NCBI RefSeq assembly: GCF_000011365.1
Contig: NC_004463.1
Span: 7,798,001-7,862,000 of the forward strand
DNA length: 64,000 nt
Source of the DNA: Bradyrhizobium diazoefficiens USDA 110
Lineage (GTDB): Bacteria > Pseudomonadota > Alphaproteobacteria > Rhizobiales > Xanthobacteraceae
Reading direction: 5' to 3'
The notes under the pieces are model-generated. The model was not told where the DNA came from and did no database searches. It saw only the letters and a program-made list of their open reading frames with translations. A program made the translations under genes and the position numbers. Below are positions 1 to 6,828 of this stretch, piece after piece. Every line of letters starts with the position of its first letter. The stretch's first letter is position 1.

Positions 1-397
1 ATTTGCGCCGGGCATTGGCTGAGTCGATCGCGCCTTGCAGGTCGGCGCGCTGGTCGTTCAGGGCCTCGATGCGCTTGTCCAGCTCGGGCAGGTTGACCGG
101 CGCCGCACGCGGCGTTCGCGCATCGATCGTGCCGATGGTGAGCTTTGCACCACCCTCACCCTCCACCCGGATGGAGGAAGTATCGAGACCAAGCGGGAAG
201 TCCTTGGCAACGAGCGTCGAGTCACCGGACGGCAGGTCGACCGTGATGATGCGAGTGACGGTGGCACCATCCGGGTAAACCGTGACGGTATCGATGGCCG
301 ATGTGGCGTCCACATCGGCGGCCCACGACGGCAACGCGAATGCCGTGGTCACCAGAACCAGGCTCGTCGTTGCCAGACATTTTGCGGTGATGCGCAT
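1..397 (-). CDS. DUF4140/DUF4139 (mucoidy inhibitor MuiA-like) protein, partial
   Basis: Only the N-terminal 132 codons lie in the window; the gene runs off the left edge. The translation starts MRITAKCLATTSLVL, a signal peptide ending near AWA, followed by a segment containing IDTVTVYPDGATVTR and LPSGDSTLVAKDFP. This matches the N-terminal DUF4140 domain of MuiA-like envelope proteins. A coiled-coil stretch rich in Lys, Glu and Gln (LDKRIEALNDQRADLQ) begins near residue 107, as is usual before the DUF4139 domain. The start is supported by a GGAGGG-like ribosome site just upstream. The protein is probably periplasmic. Its molecular function is not known, and MuiA itself is only a distant named relative. 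Confidence 0.75.
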   Translation of the reverse strand, partial: MRITAKCLATTSLVLVTTAFALPSWAADVDATSAIDTVTVYPDGATVTRIITVDLPSGDSTLVAKDFPLGLDTSSIRVEGEGGAKLTIGTIDARTPRAAPVNLPELDKRIEALNDQRADLQGAIDSANARRK

Positions 398-559
398 GTA
401 GTCCCTCCTGCCAGTATCGCTGCGCCGCCAGCCGGACGCGCGATCAAATGCCTCGCCATCGTGGTGAGACGCGGCAGGGAAGGAACTGGTTCGATTGGGG
501 TTTCCGTGGGGCGCCGCTGCGGCGGCACCATGGCCGCGGAACGCGTCGCGCGCCGAGCT

Positions 560-1180
560 TCACATTTGGGTCGGCGAACCCTGGCCGAAGATGCGGCGGA
601 GCAGATCGGTCACGTTGCGGGCGCCGGCCTTCTTCAGAATGCTGGCACGGTAGCCTTCCACCGTCCGAGCGCTCAGATGCATGCGCCGGGCGATCTCCTT
701 GTTGGTGAGGCCGACCGCAAGGTGCTCGAGCACGTCGCCTTCGCGCGCCGTCAGGGGCTCGCAGCCGGGCAACCAACGCTGGCGGTTTGAGTTGGGCTGC
801 CCGAACTCGTCGATGGCGGCATCGATCCGGTTGACGACGTCGCGGGTGCGGAACGGCTTTTCGATGAAGTCGGCCGCGCCGCTCTTGATCGCGTCGACTG
901 CCATGGCGATGCTGCCGTTCGCCGAAGTCACCAGAACCGGCGCCATGCAATTCTCCTCGCGCAGCCGCCTGAGCACGTCGAGGGCGGAGCGATCCGGCGG
1001 CATCTCGAGCAGCACGCAGGCCGGCATCCGCGCCCTCGCTTCCGAGAGCAGGGACGCGCCGTCGGCGAAGCAGATCACGTCATAGGCGCTCTGTTGGAGC
1101 GCGGCGGAAAGTTGTTCGCGGGAGGCGGCGTCGGTGTCGATGACGAATACCTCGCCCTTGGAAAGCATGTTCCCCGGCAT
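560..1180 (-). CDS. FixJ/NarL-type regulator with altered receiver domain
   Basis: This 206-residue protein has a receiver-like domain (about residues 10-125) and a LuxR/GerE helix-turn-helix (about 140-203; LTAREGDVLEHLAVGLTNKEIA, read as adjoining blocks), the layout of FixJ. The receiver is degenerate: where FixJ relatives have CVLLD, this protein has CVLLE (Glu59) followed by a one-residue shorter loop, and the metal-binding acidic pair reads IDTD instead of VDDD/VDDE. The conserved Thr/Ser (VTSANG) and Lys (IEKPF) are kept. This suggests activity without normal Asp phosphorylation. An alternative start is Met5 (position 1168). No histidine kinase gene is adjacent. The gene is divergent from the AraC-type gene and shares its upstream region. 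Confidence 0.8.
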   Translation of the reverse strand: MPGNMLSKGEVFVIDTDAASREQLSAALQQSAYDVICFADGASLLSEARARMPACVLLEMPPDRSALDVLRRLREENCMAPVLVTSANGSIAMAVDAIKSGAADFIEKPFRTRDVVNRIDAAIDEFGQPNSNRQRWLPGCEPLTAREGDVLEHLAVGLTNKEIARRMHLSARTVEGYRASILKKAGARNVTDLLRRIFGQGSPTQM

Positions 1181-1292
1181 AATCCCGATCCAGCAATGTC
1201 TTGGTCAAATGATCCGAGACGGCCGGGGCCTCATCGCGCCCGGCGTCATGAGCACGGCATTCACGCCCGTGCTTCGGTTTCCCTTATGTATG

Positions 1293-1320
1293 TTCCGTCA
1301 TGTTCCCGGATTTGACGGAA
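1293..1320. promoter_or_regulatory. perfect 8-bp inverted repeat, candidate operator
   Basis: TTCCGTCA at 1293-1300 is mirrored by TGACGGAA at 1313-1320 with a 12-nt spacer. It lies between the divergent FixJ-like and AraC-type genes, about 60-85 bp before the AraC-type start at 1380. A related direct repeat, CGGGACA, follows at about 1321 and 1344. The spacing suits a dimeric regulator, but which protein binds is unknown. Confidence 0.4.
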
Positions 1321-1379
1321 CGGGACAGAAACTTTACATTTCGGGACATCTGCGGGAATGGCTGGCAGGAACGGTTTGC

Positions 1380-2417
1380 ATGACCGACCTCATTCGCAGC
1401 GCAGGCTTGAGCTATTACCCGGAGGTCGCCCGGTCGGTCGGGCTCGACCCCAAACAGATGATGCGCAAGGTCAGGCTGCCGCTGACCTGCCTCGACAAGC
1501 CGGATACCCCCATTGCCGTGACCGGCCTGCGCCGCCTGCTCGAACTATCGGCACAGATGTCCGGCGCCGAAGACTTCGGCTTGCGCCTCGCCGAACGCGG
1601 CGGCCTGACCAACTTCGGCGCGGTCGGCCTGATCGTGCGCGAACAGGCGACCGTCGGCGAAGCGATCGAGGCGTTTTCGCGTTTCATCCATATCCATCAT
1701 GACGGCATGCGGCTTGACGTTGCACGCAACAAGAAGACCGTGACCGTCGCACTGCATCTGCGCGGACGGCAGCCGAGCGCGCCGCGCCAGTCGATCGACA
1801 TGGCGCTCGGCAGCGTCCACCGCATCATCCAGTCGCTGTTCGGTCATGACTGGCGGCCGCAGGAGGTGCATCTGCATTATCCGCCGCCGCACGACCGCAA
1901 GCGCTACCGCGACTTCTTCGGCTGCCGCGTGACGTTCAACGCCGAGGACGACGCGATCCTGCTGTCGGTGCACGACATGGAGCGCCGGATCCCGAGCGCG
2001 CATCCGCTGATCGCGAGCTATCTGCGCAAGCGGATCGAGGCGATCGAGACGCGTCCGGCAAGCTGGGAGGAGAAGGTCGACGAGGTCGTGCGCCTGCTGC
2101 TCGCCGGCGGCGACTGCACGGTCGAGCGCGTGGCCGAGCATCTCGCCTGCACCCGCCGCACTATCCACCGCCACCTCGCCGCGTCAGGCACCAGCTTCTC
2201 GGCCATCCTCGACGCGCAGCGCGCCGATCTCGTCGTCAAATTGATCGACGACCCCGGCCGGCCGCTGGCCGATATCGCCGCGCAGCTCGGCTTCTCCGCG
2301 CAAAGCGCGATGGCCCGCTGGTTCCGCGGCCGCTTCGGCTGCACCATCACCGCATGGCGCAAGGGCGTGCGCCCGTTGGCCAAGCCGGCCGACGTGCCTT
2401 CGGCATCCGCGGCTTAG
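1380..2417 (+). CDS. AraC-family transcriptional regulator (arabinose-binding-domain type)
   Basis: The 345-residue protein has an N-terminal ligand domain of the OruR/Arabinose_bd type (about residues 20-200; VTGLRRLLELSAQMSG, FGLRLAERGGLTNFGAVG) and a C-terminal AraC helix-turn-helix (about 240-335; VERVAEHLACTRRTIHRHL then LADIAAQLGFSAQSAMARWF). The reading frame is open further upstream to 1134, but Met at 1380 follows a GCAGGAA ribosome site and is the normal family start. The gene is divergent from the FixJ-like gene and next to nnrS. The inducer is unknown; the family often responds to amino acids or fatty-acid-like molecules. Confidence 0.85.
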   Translation: MTDLIRSAGLSYYPEVARSVGLDPKQMMRKVRLPLTCLDKPDTPIAVTGLRRLLELSAQMSGAEDFGLRLAERGGLTNFGAVGLIVREQATVGEAIEAFSRFIHIHHDGMRLDVARNKKTVTVALHLRGRQPSAPRQSIDMALGSVHRIIQSLFGHDWRPQEVHLHYPPPHDRKRYRDFFGCRVTFNAEDDAILLSVHDMERRIPSAHPLIASYLRKRIEAIETRPASWEEKVDEVVRLLLAGGDCTVERVAEHLACTRRTIHRHLAASGTSFSAILDAQRADLVVKLIDDPGRPLADIAAQLGFSAQSAMARWFRGRFGCTITAWRKGVRPLAKPADVPSASAA

Positions 2418-2419
2418 CT

Positions 2420-3631
2420 CTATCGTGCCGGAGCGGGCAGGCCCATGATGGCCAGTGCGCGCCGGCTGCTGCCGGCGAGCAGCGGGCCGAACGCAATCGC
2501 AAAGCCGAGGAAGGCGACGACCCAGCCGCAGGCGGCAATGTGCAGCAGTGCATCGGCATGCGCAGGCCACACCACGGCAGCAACCCGCGCCAGCGCCGCG
2601 GCGATGATCGCGACGTAGATACCTTGTGTCGCCGGCGAGGCCGTCAGGGTCTGTCCGGTGTGGCCGAGGCTCGCACGCGTCATCACCGCGAGCGTCATCG
2701 TTCCGGCGGCGCCCGCCATCCAGGCGTGAATCCCCGCGCTCGGCGGCAACGCACCGAACACGGCCAACGCATGCAGGAGGAAACCGAGCGGCACGAAGAC
2801 ATAGCCGACATGCAGGATCAGGAGCAGCCGCTCGCGCGAGGTGCGGTCGCCAGCCCAGCGCGCAAGCCGCACCAGATGCAGCACGCCGACGAGCGCCATC
2901 GCGGCGCCGGTCACCACATTCAACGGCGCCACGATCCACGAGATCAGCGCCAACGCGCTCAATGCGATCACCGCGCCATCGAAGCGGCCGAACGGGACCG
3001 GCAGGCGGCCGGGATTGAACTTGACCAGCCAGTTGCGGGTGAAGCTCGGAATGATGCGGCCTCCGATCAGCGCGATCAGCAGCACGACCACGCCGATGCC
3101 GACGCGGATGCTGACATCGGCCGCGCCCGCGTAGTGCGCTTCGAGATGAAAGCCGACATTGCCGGTGAGCAGCACGAGCACCAGGATCACCACGGGAAGG
3201 TTGCGCCAATTGCCGCCCGCGATGATCTCGCGCGTCGCGGCGGCGACGACCAGCGCCAGGAACGCGGCATCGACGACAAGCGCGAACGCCCAGCCGACCT
3301 CGGCGGACAGCGTCACCGCGAGGCGGCCGGCCAGCCACACCGCCAGCAACGCGCCCAGCGACGTGCCCTGGATCGGCAGCCGCCCGGTCCAGTTCGGGAT
3401 CGCCGTAAACAGGAACCCGGTGATGACCGCCGGCAGGAAGCCATAGAGCATCTCGTGGACGTGCCAGTCGCGCGGCGCGAAGGCTGACGTCACCGACAAT
3501 TCGCCGTAGAACATCGGCAGCCAGGCCAGGATCGAGAGCCCTGCCTGGATGGCGGCGAGCAGGAAAAAGGGCCGAAAGCTGTTCGCGAACAGCGGCCAGC
3601 CCGCAAAGTTGCGGGATCGGGCGCCAGCCAT
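2420..3631 (-). CDS. nnrS: NnrS family membrane protein (NO stress/denitrification)
   Basis: This 403-residue polytopic membrane protein has about 12 hydrophobic segments. Its N-terminus matches NnrS: FANSFRPFFLLAA, then PRDWHVHEMLYGF (residues about 53-65) with conserved His residues, then TAIPNWTGRLP and GGRIIPSFTRNWL. NnrS proteins are heme- and copper-containing membrane proteins that help cells cope with nitric oxide, by an unsettled mechanism. The start follows an AGGAG ribosome site. It is divergent from nnrR, and a FixK-type box at 3695-3708 sits between the two starts, so both may respond to low oxygen or NO. The 3' end abuts the AraC-type gene tail to tail. Confidence 0.9.
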   Translation of the reverse strand: MAGARSRNFAGWPLFANSFRPFFLLAAIQAGLSILAWLPMFYGELSVTSAFAPRDWHVHEMLYGFLPAVITGFLFTAIPNWTGRLPIQGTSLGALLAVWLAGRLAVTLSAEVGWAFALVVDAAFLALVVAAATREIIAGGNWRNLPVVILVLVLLTGNVGFHLEAHYAGAADVSIRVGIGVVVLLIALIGGRIIPSFTRNWLVKFNPGRLPVPFGRFDGAVIALSALALISWIVAPLNVVTGAAMALVGVLHLVRLARWAGDRTSRERLLLILHVGYVFVPLGFLLHALAVFGALPPSAGIHAWMAGAAGTMTLAVMTRASLGHTGQTLTASPATQGIYVAIIAAALARVAAVVWPAHADALLHIAACGWVVAFLGFAIAFGPLLAGSSRRALAIMGLPAPAR

Positions 3632-3694
3632 GGGGCAACTCCTGTAAATTCAGACCGTTGCCTGGAAAAATACTGCCGCCCCGGCCGGCGGGTT

Positions 3695-3708
3695 TTGCGC
3701 TATCGCAA
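3695..3708. promoter_or_regulatory. FixK/NnrR-type box (TTGCGCTATCGCAA)
   Basis: This is a TTGC-N6-GCAA palindrome that matches the FNR/FixK2 class (TTG-N8-CAA). It lies between the divergent nnrS (start 3631) and nnrR (start 3761), centred about 60 bp from the nnrR start and 70 bp from the nnrS start. It could serve either promoter or both. Confidence 0.75.
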
Positions 3709-3760
3709 ACTACCAGACGATTGCAGGTGCCATCACACTCCAGAGCGCCAAGGAGGCAGA

Positions 3761-4471
3761 ATGGCCAAGGTCGACACATCGCTGGTTGCGCATTTGCCGC
3801 TGTTTGCCGGGGTCACGCCGGAAGCCCTGGACGAGATCCTGCGCGAGGCCCGCTCGGCGCGCTATCCCAAGAACAGCGCCATCTTCGAGCAGGGCGCAGA
3901 CGCGCAGTCCTTCTTCCTGCTGCTGCACGGCCACGTCCGCGCGGCCAAGACCACGCCGACCGGCGAGCAGATCGTGGTGCGCTACGTCGCGCCCGGTGAG
4001 ACGTTCGGGCTCGCGATGGCGATCGGAGCCGGGCGCTACCCCGCTACTGCGATGGCTGTCGACGACAGCGTGGTGCTGATCTGGCCGACCTCGGCCTGGC
4101 CGCGGCTGGTCGAGCGGTTTCCGGCGCTCGCCGCCAACACGCTCCAGACCGTCGGCACGCGGCTCCAGGAGAGCCACACCCGCATACTGGAAATGTCGAC
4201 CCAGCAAGTCGAACAACGCATCGCGCATGCGCTGCTGCGCCTCGCCAAGCAATCCGGCAAGAAGCTCGACCACGGCATCGAGATCGACTTCCCGATCAGC
4301 CGCCAGGACATCGCGCAGATGACCGGCACCACGCTGCACACCGTGAGCCGCATCCTGAGCGGCTGGGAACAGCAGGGCCTCGTCGAGAGCGGCCGCCAGC
4401 GCATCATCCTGCGCGAACCGCACAGGATCGTCGTGCTGGCGGAGCGGAGCCCCGACAGCGGCGCGCCATGA
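3761..4471 (+). CDS. nnrR: CRP/FNR-family nitrogen-oxide regulator NnrR
   Basis: The 236-residue protein has a cyclic-nucleotide-type sensor domain (about 10-120; LPLFAGVTPEALDEIL, GEQIVVRYVAPGETFG) and a Crp-type helix-turn-helix (about 150-220; FPISRQDIAQMTGTTLHTVSRIL). It lacks the N-terminal cysteine cluster of FNR, as NnrR and DnrD regulators do. The start at 3761 follows a perfect AGGAGG; the longer open frame from 3695 begins inside the FixK-type box and is rejected. NnrR proteins activate nitrite and nitric oxide reductase genes in response to NO. The position beside nnrS, hemN and nirK fits that role. The box upstream suggests control by a FixK-type regulator, as in the Bradyrhizobium FixLJ-FixK2-NnrR cascade. 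Confidence 0.9.
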   Translation: MAKVDTSLVAHLPLFAGVTPEALDEILREARSARYPKNSAIFEQGADAQSFFLLLHGHVRAAKTTPTGEQIVVRYVAPGETFGLAMAIGAGRYPATAMAVDDSVVLIWPTSAWPRLVERFPALAANTLQTVGTRLQESHTRILEMSTQQVEQRIAHALLRLAKQSGKKLDHGIEIDFPISRQDIAQMTGTTLHTVSRILSGWEQQGLVESGRQRIILREPHRIVVLAERSPDSGAP

Positions 4472-4510
4472 TGGCTGCGCCGGCAGGTTCACCCTGCTCC
4501 CGAAGATTGG

Positions 4511-4560
4511 GGTGAGAGCCGCTTTCGCTTACGGCGAAAGCGCTCCCTCACCCGGGAATC
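4511..4560. terminator. hairpin between convergent nnrR and DUF1858 genes
   Basis: GCTTTCGC at 4521-4528 pairs with GCGAAAGC at 4534-4541, and the flanks GGTGAG and CTCACC extend the pairing. It sits in the short space after the nnrR stop and before the convergent DUF1858 gene end. There is no clear T-run, so it may be a weak bidirectional terminator or a small dispersed repeat. Confidence 0.4.
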
Positions 4561-4591
4561 CGCACGCGGCCCGCGCGAATTCCAGACCGTC

Positions 4592-4789
4592 TCACGCCGG
4601 CACGCAGTCGCAGAGCGCGGCGAGGAATTTGTCGCGGTCGATGCCGTGCTCGCGGCAGGCGTCTTCCACCGTGTGGAAGGTTGCGATCGGGCAGCCGACG
4701 CAGGCCAGCCTGAAAGCAAGAAACACGCGGATCGTGTGCGGCGCCGTGCGCATGATGTCATCGACCAGATCGTCGGATCCAAAAGGCAT
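4592..4789 (-). CDS. DUF1858 domain protein
   Basis: This 65-residue protein is a single DUF1858 domain: MPFGSDDLVDDIM, IRVFLAFRLACVGCPIA with a CxxCP motif (C-V-G-C-P), then a helical EHGIDRDKFLAAL tail. The same domain occurs at the N-terminus of ScdA/YtfE-type iron-sulfur repair proteins and as stand-alone proteins near denitrification genes. The ATG at 4789 has a GGAG ribosome site; a TTG two codons upstream is less likely. A FixK-type box at 4838-4851, nearly identical to the nirK box, lies about 50 bp upstream, so the gene probably belongs to the same regulon. A role in NO damage repair is inferred, not shown. Confidence 0.85.
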   Translation of the reverse strand: MPFGSDDLVDDIMRTAPHTIRVFLAFRLACVGCPIATFHTVEDACREHGIDRDKFLAALCDCVPA

Positions 4790-4837
4790 GGACAACTCCG
4801 TTCCGAAACGACGATAGCGGAGCGAGCTGTGGTTTCT

Positions 4838-4851
4838 TTGTTGGAGCGCAA
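4838..4851. promoter_or_regulatory. FixK/NnrR-type box (TTGTTGGAGCGCAA)
   Basis: A TTG-N8-CAA site lies about 50 bp upstream of the DUF1858 start on the minus strand. It differs at one base from the box before nirK (TTGTTGCAGCGCAA), which strengthens the case that it is functional. Confidence 0.65.
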
Positions 4852-4872
4852 GCTGTTGCCAGTTCCTCGGCT

Positions 4873-5043
4873 CGTCATTCCGGGGCGCGCCACCGAACCC
4901 GGGTTTACCCGAGTTCGGAAGACTCTAAGATCCAAGTCGGCAACAGCCGACTTGGATGGCGCGAACCCGGAATCCATCGGGCAGCAAGCTGTGCGGTGAA
5001 ATGGATTCCGGGGTCGCGCCAAGCGGCGCGCCCCGGAATGACG
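4873..5043. repeat. palindromic dispersed repeat (CGTCATTCCGGGG family), copy 1
   Basis: The outer arms at 4873-4889 and 5027-5043 form a perfect 17-bp inverted repeat beginning CGTCATTCCGGGGCGCG. A second perfect 12-bp hairpin is nested at 4930-4941/4946-4957 with the loop AACA. A shorter relative lies at 58700-58779. It fills the space between the DUF1858 promoter and the 3' end of hemN and may act as a transcription end or mRNA-stabilising structure. Confidence 0.8.
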
Positions 5044-5046
5044 CAG

Positions 5047-6399
5047 CTACACCGCCCGGCTATGCAGCTGCTTGCCCGGATCCAGATGCGCGTCGAACGC
5101 GGCGGCGACGCTGCGGACCAGGAAGCGCGAGTCGTTCGCGACCGCGAGCCGGTCGCCGTCCAGCCTCACGACGCCGTCAGAAATCAGCGGTTTCAGACGC
5201 GACGCCGATTTGAGCATCGCCTCGGGCTCTGCGCCGTGGCGCGCGCAGATATCACCGAGATCGGCGCTGAACTCGCACATGATGCGCTCGATGATGTCGG
5301 CGCGCAGCCGGTCGTCGTCGGTGAGCCCATAGCCCTTCGCGGTGGCGAGGCGGCTGGCGCCGATGCTCTGCGCATAGGCGCCGATCTGCACCTCGTTCTG
5401 GACGTAACCCTGCGGCAGATGTCCGATGGCGCTCGCGCCGAAGCCGAGCAGGACCTCGCCTTGGTCGGTGGTATAGCCCTGGAAATTGCGCCGCAGCGTC
5501 CGCTCCTCGAAGGCCACGGCCATGGAATCGTCGGGTCGCGCGAAATGATCGAGCCCGATCTGCACGTAACCGGCCTCCTTCAGCGCATTCGCGATCGCAC
5601 AGGCCTGGTCGTGACGCGCCGGGCCGTCGGGCAGCGCGCCCTGGTTGATCATGCGCTGGTGCTTCTTGAAATCAGGCACGTGAGCGTAGCCGAACACCGA
5701 GAAGCGATCGGGCGCGAGCAAGAGGCTGCGCCGCACCGTGTCCAGGCACGAGGCGACGGTCTGATGCGGCAGCCCGTAGATCAGGTCGAAATTGATTCCC
5801 GCGATGCCGGCATGCCGGAGCATGTCGACGACGGCAGCCGTCTGCTCGAAGCTCTGGATGCGGTTGATCGCACGCTGCACGATGGGGTCGAAACTCTGCA
5901 CCCCCAGGCTGGCGCGATTGACGCCGGACAGCCGCATGGCCTCGACCATGTCGGCGGTCAGCGTGCGGGGATCGATCTCGACGGCAATCTCGGCCGATGG
6001 CAGTACGAAGAACGCCTGGCGCATCGCCGCCATCAACTCGGCAAAAGCCTCGGGCGCCATGATCGTCGGCGTGCCGCCGCCGAAATGGATATGCTCGACC
6101 TTGATGCGGCGGCCGATGGTCTCGGCGACCAGCGCGATCTCACTGCGCAGCGTCCGCTGGTAGGCCGCAATCAGATCGTCGCGCCGGACGATCTGGGTAT
6201 GGCAGCCGCAATACCAGCACATCTCGCGGCAGAACGGCACGTGCAGATAGAGTGACGCGCTGGCACCGGCCGGGAGCTCGGACAGCCAGCGGGCGTAGGT
6301 ACCGGCGTCGATGACCGGCGAGAAGTGCGGCGCGGTCGGATAGCTCGTGTAGCGAGGCAGTCTTTCTTCGCCGTAGCTCACTGCGAGATCAGCTCTCAT
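5047..6399 (-). CDS. hemN: Oxygen-independent coproporphyrinogen III oxidase
   Basis: The 450-residue protein is a radical-SAM enzyme that decarboxylates coproporphyrinogen III to protoporphyrinogen IX without oxygen. It carries CREMCWYCGCH, giving the CxxxCxxC cluster ligands Cys57, Cys61 and Cys64 plus Cys66, then HIHFGGGTPT (SAM-binding Gly motif) and SLGVQSFD. The start MRADLAVSYGEERLPRYTSYPTAP is the usual HemN N-terminus; it is quoted here in adjoining blocks MRADLAVSYG and LPRYTSYPTAP. Length is normal for the family. Anaerobic heme synthesis supports cytochromes used in denitrification. Two identical FixK-type boxes lie upstream at 6488-6501 and 6526-6539, the nearer one about 95 bp from the start, which agrees with anaerobic induction. 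Confidence 0.93.
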   Translation of the reverse strand: MRADLAVSYGEERLPRYTSYPTAPHFSPVIDAGTYARWLSELPAGASASLYLHVPFCREMCWYCGCHTQIVRRDDLIAAYQRTLRSEIALVAETIGRRIKVEHIHFGGGTPTIMAPEAFAELMAAMRQAFFVLPSAEIAVEIDPRTLTADMVEAMRLSGVNRASLGVQSFDPIVQRAINRIQSFEQTAAVVDMLRHAGIAGINFDLIYGLPHQTVASCLDTVRRSLLLAPDRFSVFGYAHVPDFKKHQRMINQGALPDGPARHDQACAIANALKEAGYVQIGLDHFARPDDSMAVAFEERTLRRNFQGYTTDQGEVLLGFGASAIGHLPQGYVQNEVQIGAYAQSIGASRLATAKGYGLTDDDRLRADIIERIMCEFSADLGDICARHGAEPEAMLKSASRLKPLISDGVVRLDGDRLAVANDSRFLVRSVAAAFDAHLDPGKQLHSRAV

Positions 6400-6487
6400 A
6401 TCTTACCCATTCGTAAATTTCGGCCGCTTGCGGAGCCGCGGCAAATCACGGAATGCATTCAGCTAACCCGGATTTGCGGAAGCGACC

Positions 6488-6501
6488 TTGCGCTCGCGCA
6501 A
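6488..6501. promoter_or_regulatory. FixK-type box 1 (TTGCGCTCGCGCAA)
   Basis: A perfect palindromic TTGC-N6-GCAA site lies 95 bp before the hemN start on the minus strand. It is identical in all 14 bases to the box at 6526-6539. By position it most likely drives hemN. Confidence 0.75.
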
Positions 6502-6525
6502 AGTCGGACCGGGGCACCGCAAACA

Positions 6526-6539
6526 TTGCGCTCGCGCAA
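6526..6539. promoter_or_regulatory. FixK-type box 2 (TTGCGCTCGCGCAA)
   Basis: This second, identical copy is centred about 70 bp before the start at 6603 and 38 bp from box 1. It most likely drives the small membrane protein and copper chaperone genes on the plus strand. Confidence 0.75.
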
Positions 6540-6602
6540 AGCGCAGCGGACGGTTCCGCGCAATGATCACGGGCAATTCGCACGGCATCCGGAGCGTTTG
6601 CC

Positions 6603-6803
6603 ATGAGGCTTCTCGCACTCGAACTGATTTTCTCCCTGCTCGACGTCCGCGGCCATATCCCGCGTTTCGACGACTTCCGGCCGGTCCCGGCCTCGCCGGC
6701 CCCGGCCGGTATCGTGCACACTCTGGCCGCCGTAATCGTCGTCCTCGCCGTCCTGTCGCTGGCGATCTGGGCCGCGGTCTGGGTTGCCATTCATTTGCTA
6801 TAG
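6603..6803 (+). CDS. Small membrane protein of the nirK locus, unknown function
   Basis: I do not recognise this 66-residue protein. It begins MRLLALELIFSLLDVRGHIP, has a short Pro-rich link (RPVPASPAPAG), and ends in one strong transmembrane helix (about residues 36-65, with VVLAVLSLAIWAAVWVA). The start has GGAG upstream (TCCGGAGCGTTTGCC). It has its own FixK-type box at 6526-6539 and ends 25 bp before the PCuAC-fusion gene, so the two are probably one operon. Context suggests a role in nitrite reductase maturation or membrane anchoring of a copper-delivery complex; this is inference only. Confidence 0.65.
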   Translation: MRLLALELIFSLLDVRGHIPRFDDFRPVPASPAPAGIVHTLAAVIVVLAVLSLAIWAAVWVAIHLL

Positions 6804-6828
6804 CCGCGTCTTCGCGAAGGCCTCGATC

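Noticed and set aside
4996..6255. A 419-codon plus-strand open frame antisense to hemN
   Set aside because: hemN is certain from its cluster and SAM motifs; the antisense translation is low-complexity and Asp/Arg/His-rich, typical of shadow frames.
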